In this document: piece after piece, positions 63,654 to 64,000 of the stretch | Numbering within the stretch: the stretch's first letter is position 1 | How the letters are laid out: the number at the start of each line of letters is the position of its first letter | From: JBPOHE01 sp052035915 | GTDB taxonomy: Bacteria; Pseudomonadota; Gammaproteobacteria; Chromatiales; Chromatiaceae | Length of the DNA: 64,000 nucleotides | Direction of reading: 5' to 3' | Assembly: GCA_052035915.1 (NCBI GenBank) | Contig: JBPOHE010000001.1 | Span: 52,887-116,886, forward strand | The notes under the pieces: generated by a model | What the model was told of the DNA's origin: nothing | The model's input: only the letters and a program-made list of their open reading frames with translations | Database searches by the model: none | Translations under genes and position numbers: made by a program

Positions 63654-63730
63654 TGGTCGGGGTGAGAGGATTTGAACCTCCGACCACCTGAACCCCATTC
63701 AGGTGCGCTACCAGTCTGCGCTACACCCCG
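63654..63730 (-). tRNA. tRNA-Pro (anticodon GGG)
   Basis: On the minus strand a 77-base tRNA has an acceptor stem beginning CGGGGTG paired with CACCCCG, discriminator A and encoded CCA. The anticodon arm CCTGA-ATGGGGT-TCAGG puts GGG at the anticodon. The T-arm reads GGTTCAAATCC. tRNA-Pro genes are frequent integration sites, and phage- or plasmid-like genes lie immediately beyond its 3' end. Confidence 0.95.
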
Positions 63731-63918
63731 TCCGCTGGGCGCCATCCTAGGCGCGCCCGAACCAATTGTCAAACTGCACTGGAATCCAGATGGCAGAGAG
63801 ATGGGTGGTGGCTTTTTCCTGGAACCGTTGGACGACAGCTATCGAGGCCGGGGTTCATCTTTGCTCGGCCCCTCGGTAGTGTCCCAGGAAGTGGTGTAAG
63901 AAACTGAGTAGTTTGGTT

Positions 63919-63954
63919 CCCCTCGGGTGCCCCGCATGCGGGGCACCCGAGGGG
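63919..63954. repeat. Perfect 36-bp palindrome near the window end
   Basis: Two 18-bp arms (63919-63936 and 63937-63954, centred on GCATGC) are exactly complementary with no spacer. It lies about 190 bases upstream of tRNA-Pro. No T-run follows. The sequence is GC-rich (runs CCCCTCGGG and GGGGCACCC). Confidence 0.8.
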
Positions 63955-64000
63955 CGCGATTGGGAGGTCATCGAAAACTCCGGTAAGGTATGGGTTACCA

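Overview
The window reads as 64 kb of chromosome from a GC-rich gammaproteobacterium. The evidence is a set of conserved gammaproteobacterial gene orders: rsmB / DUF4390 gene / ntrY-like / ntrX-like, rplM-rpsI, gshB beside a TonB-family gene, and pilGHIJ-chpA. Two DsrC/TusE-family genes in tandem and a 329-residue-type malate dehydrogenase would suit a sulfur-metabolising member of the Chromatiales or a relative, but that placement is inference.

Layout. 0-8.8 kb: end of rsmB, a DUF4390 gene, an NtrY/NtrX-like two-component pair, a BarA/GacS-like hybrid kinase and a PaaI-type thioesterase. 9-12 kb: tRNA-Gln, rpsI, rplM and mdh. 11.9-18.4 kb: a DUF3142 lipoprotein with a TPR partner, then glycogen phosphorylase. 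18.4-22.3 kb: a PhoPQ-like pair with a PepSY protein, a glycine-zipper envelope protein and two small unknown genes. 22.6-27.6 kb: a tightly overlapping five-gene operon (GNAT, LolD-like ATPase, MacB/FtsX permease, LolA-like periplasmic protein, outer-membrane barrel). 28.4-32.2 kb: an HPF/RaiA-like protein, an unusual 2Fe-2S flavoreductase, an SCP2 protein and rsmE. 32.2-42.7 kb: the twitching/surface-sensing cluster chpC-like, chpA, pilJ, pilI, pilH, pilG. 43.1-46.3 kb: gshB, apbE and a TonB-family gene. 46.7-53.6 kb: a putative orthocaspase operon. 54.1-55.6 kb: tag and two DsrC-like genes. 55.8-59.9 kb: an RNA-processing group (PIN-type RNA ligase partner, archaeal-type RNA ligase, a PolX-like PHP protein with a dead polymerase site) and a PDZ protein. 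60.3-61.5 kb: a membrane acyltransferase. 61.8-63.7 kb: a decayed mobile-element remnant with a toxin-antitoxin-like pair next to tRNA-Pro.

The most unusual parts are four. (1) A dispersed palindromic repeat of about 113-124 bp occurs seven times, always intergenic and always in the same orientation; each copy carries two TTGTTCTC/GAGAACAA hairpins between CCGGGC and GCCCGG arms. One copy sits inside 19-bp terminal inverted repeats. (2) The caspase operon encodes two exported caspase-fold proteins around a glycine-zipper lipoprotein. One caspase has an EF-hand loop, and both share an Arg-rich linker motif that could be a self-processing site. (3) The RNA ligase / PIN / PHP group looks like an RNA repair cassette. 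(4) The GNAT-ABC-LolA-barrel operon looks like an envelope transport route. No CRISPR array and no intact insertion sequence were seen.
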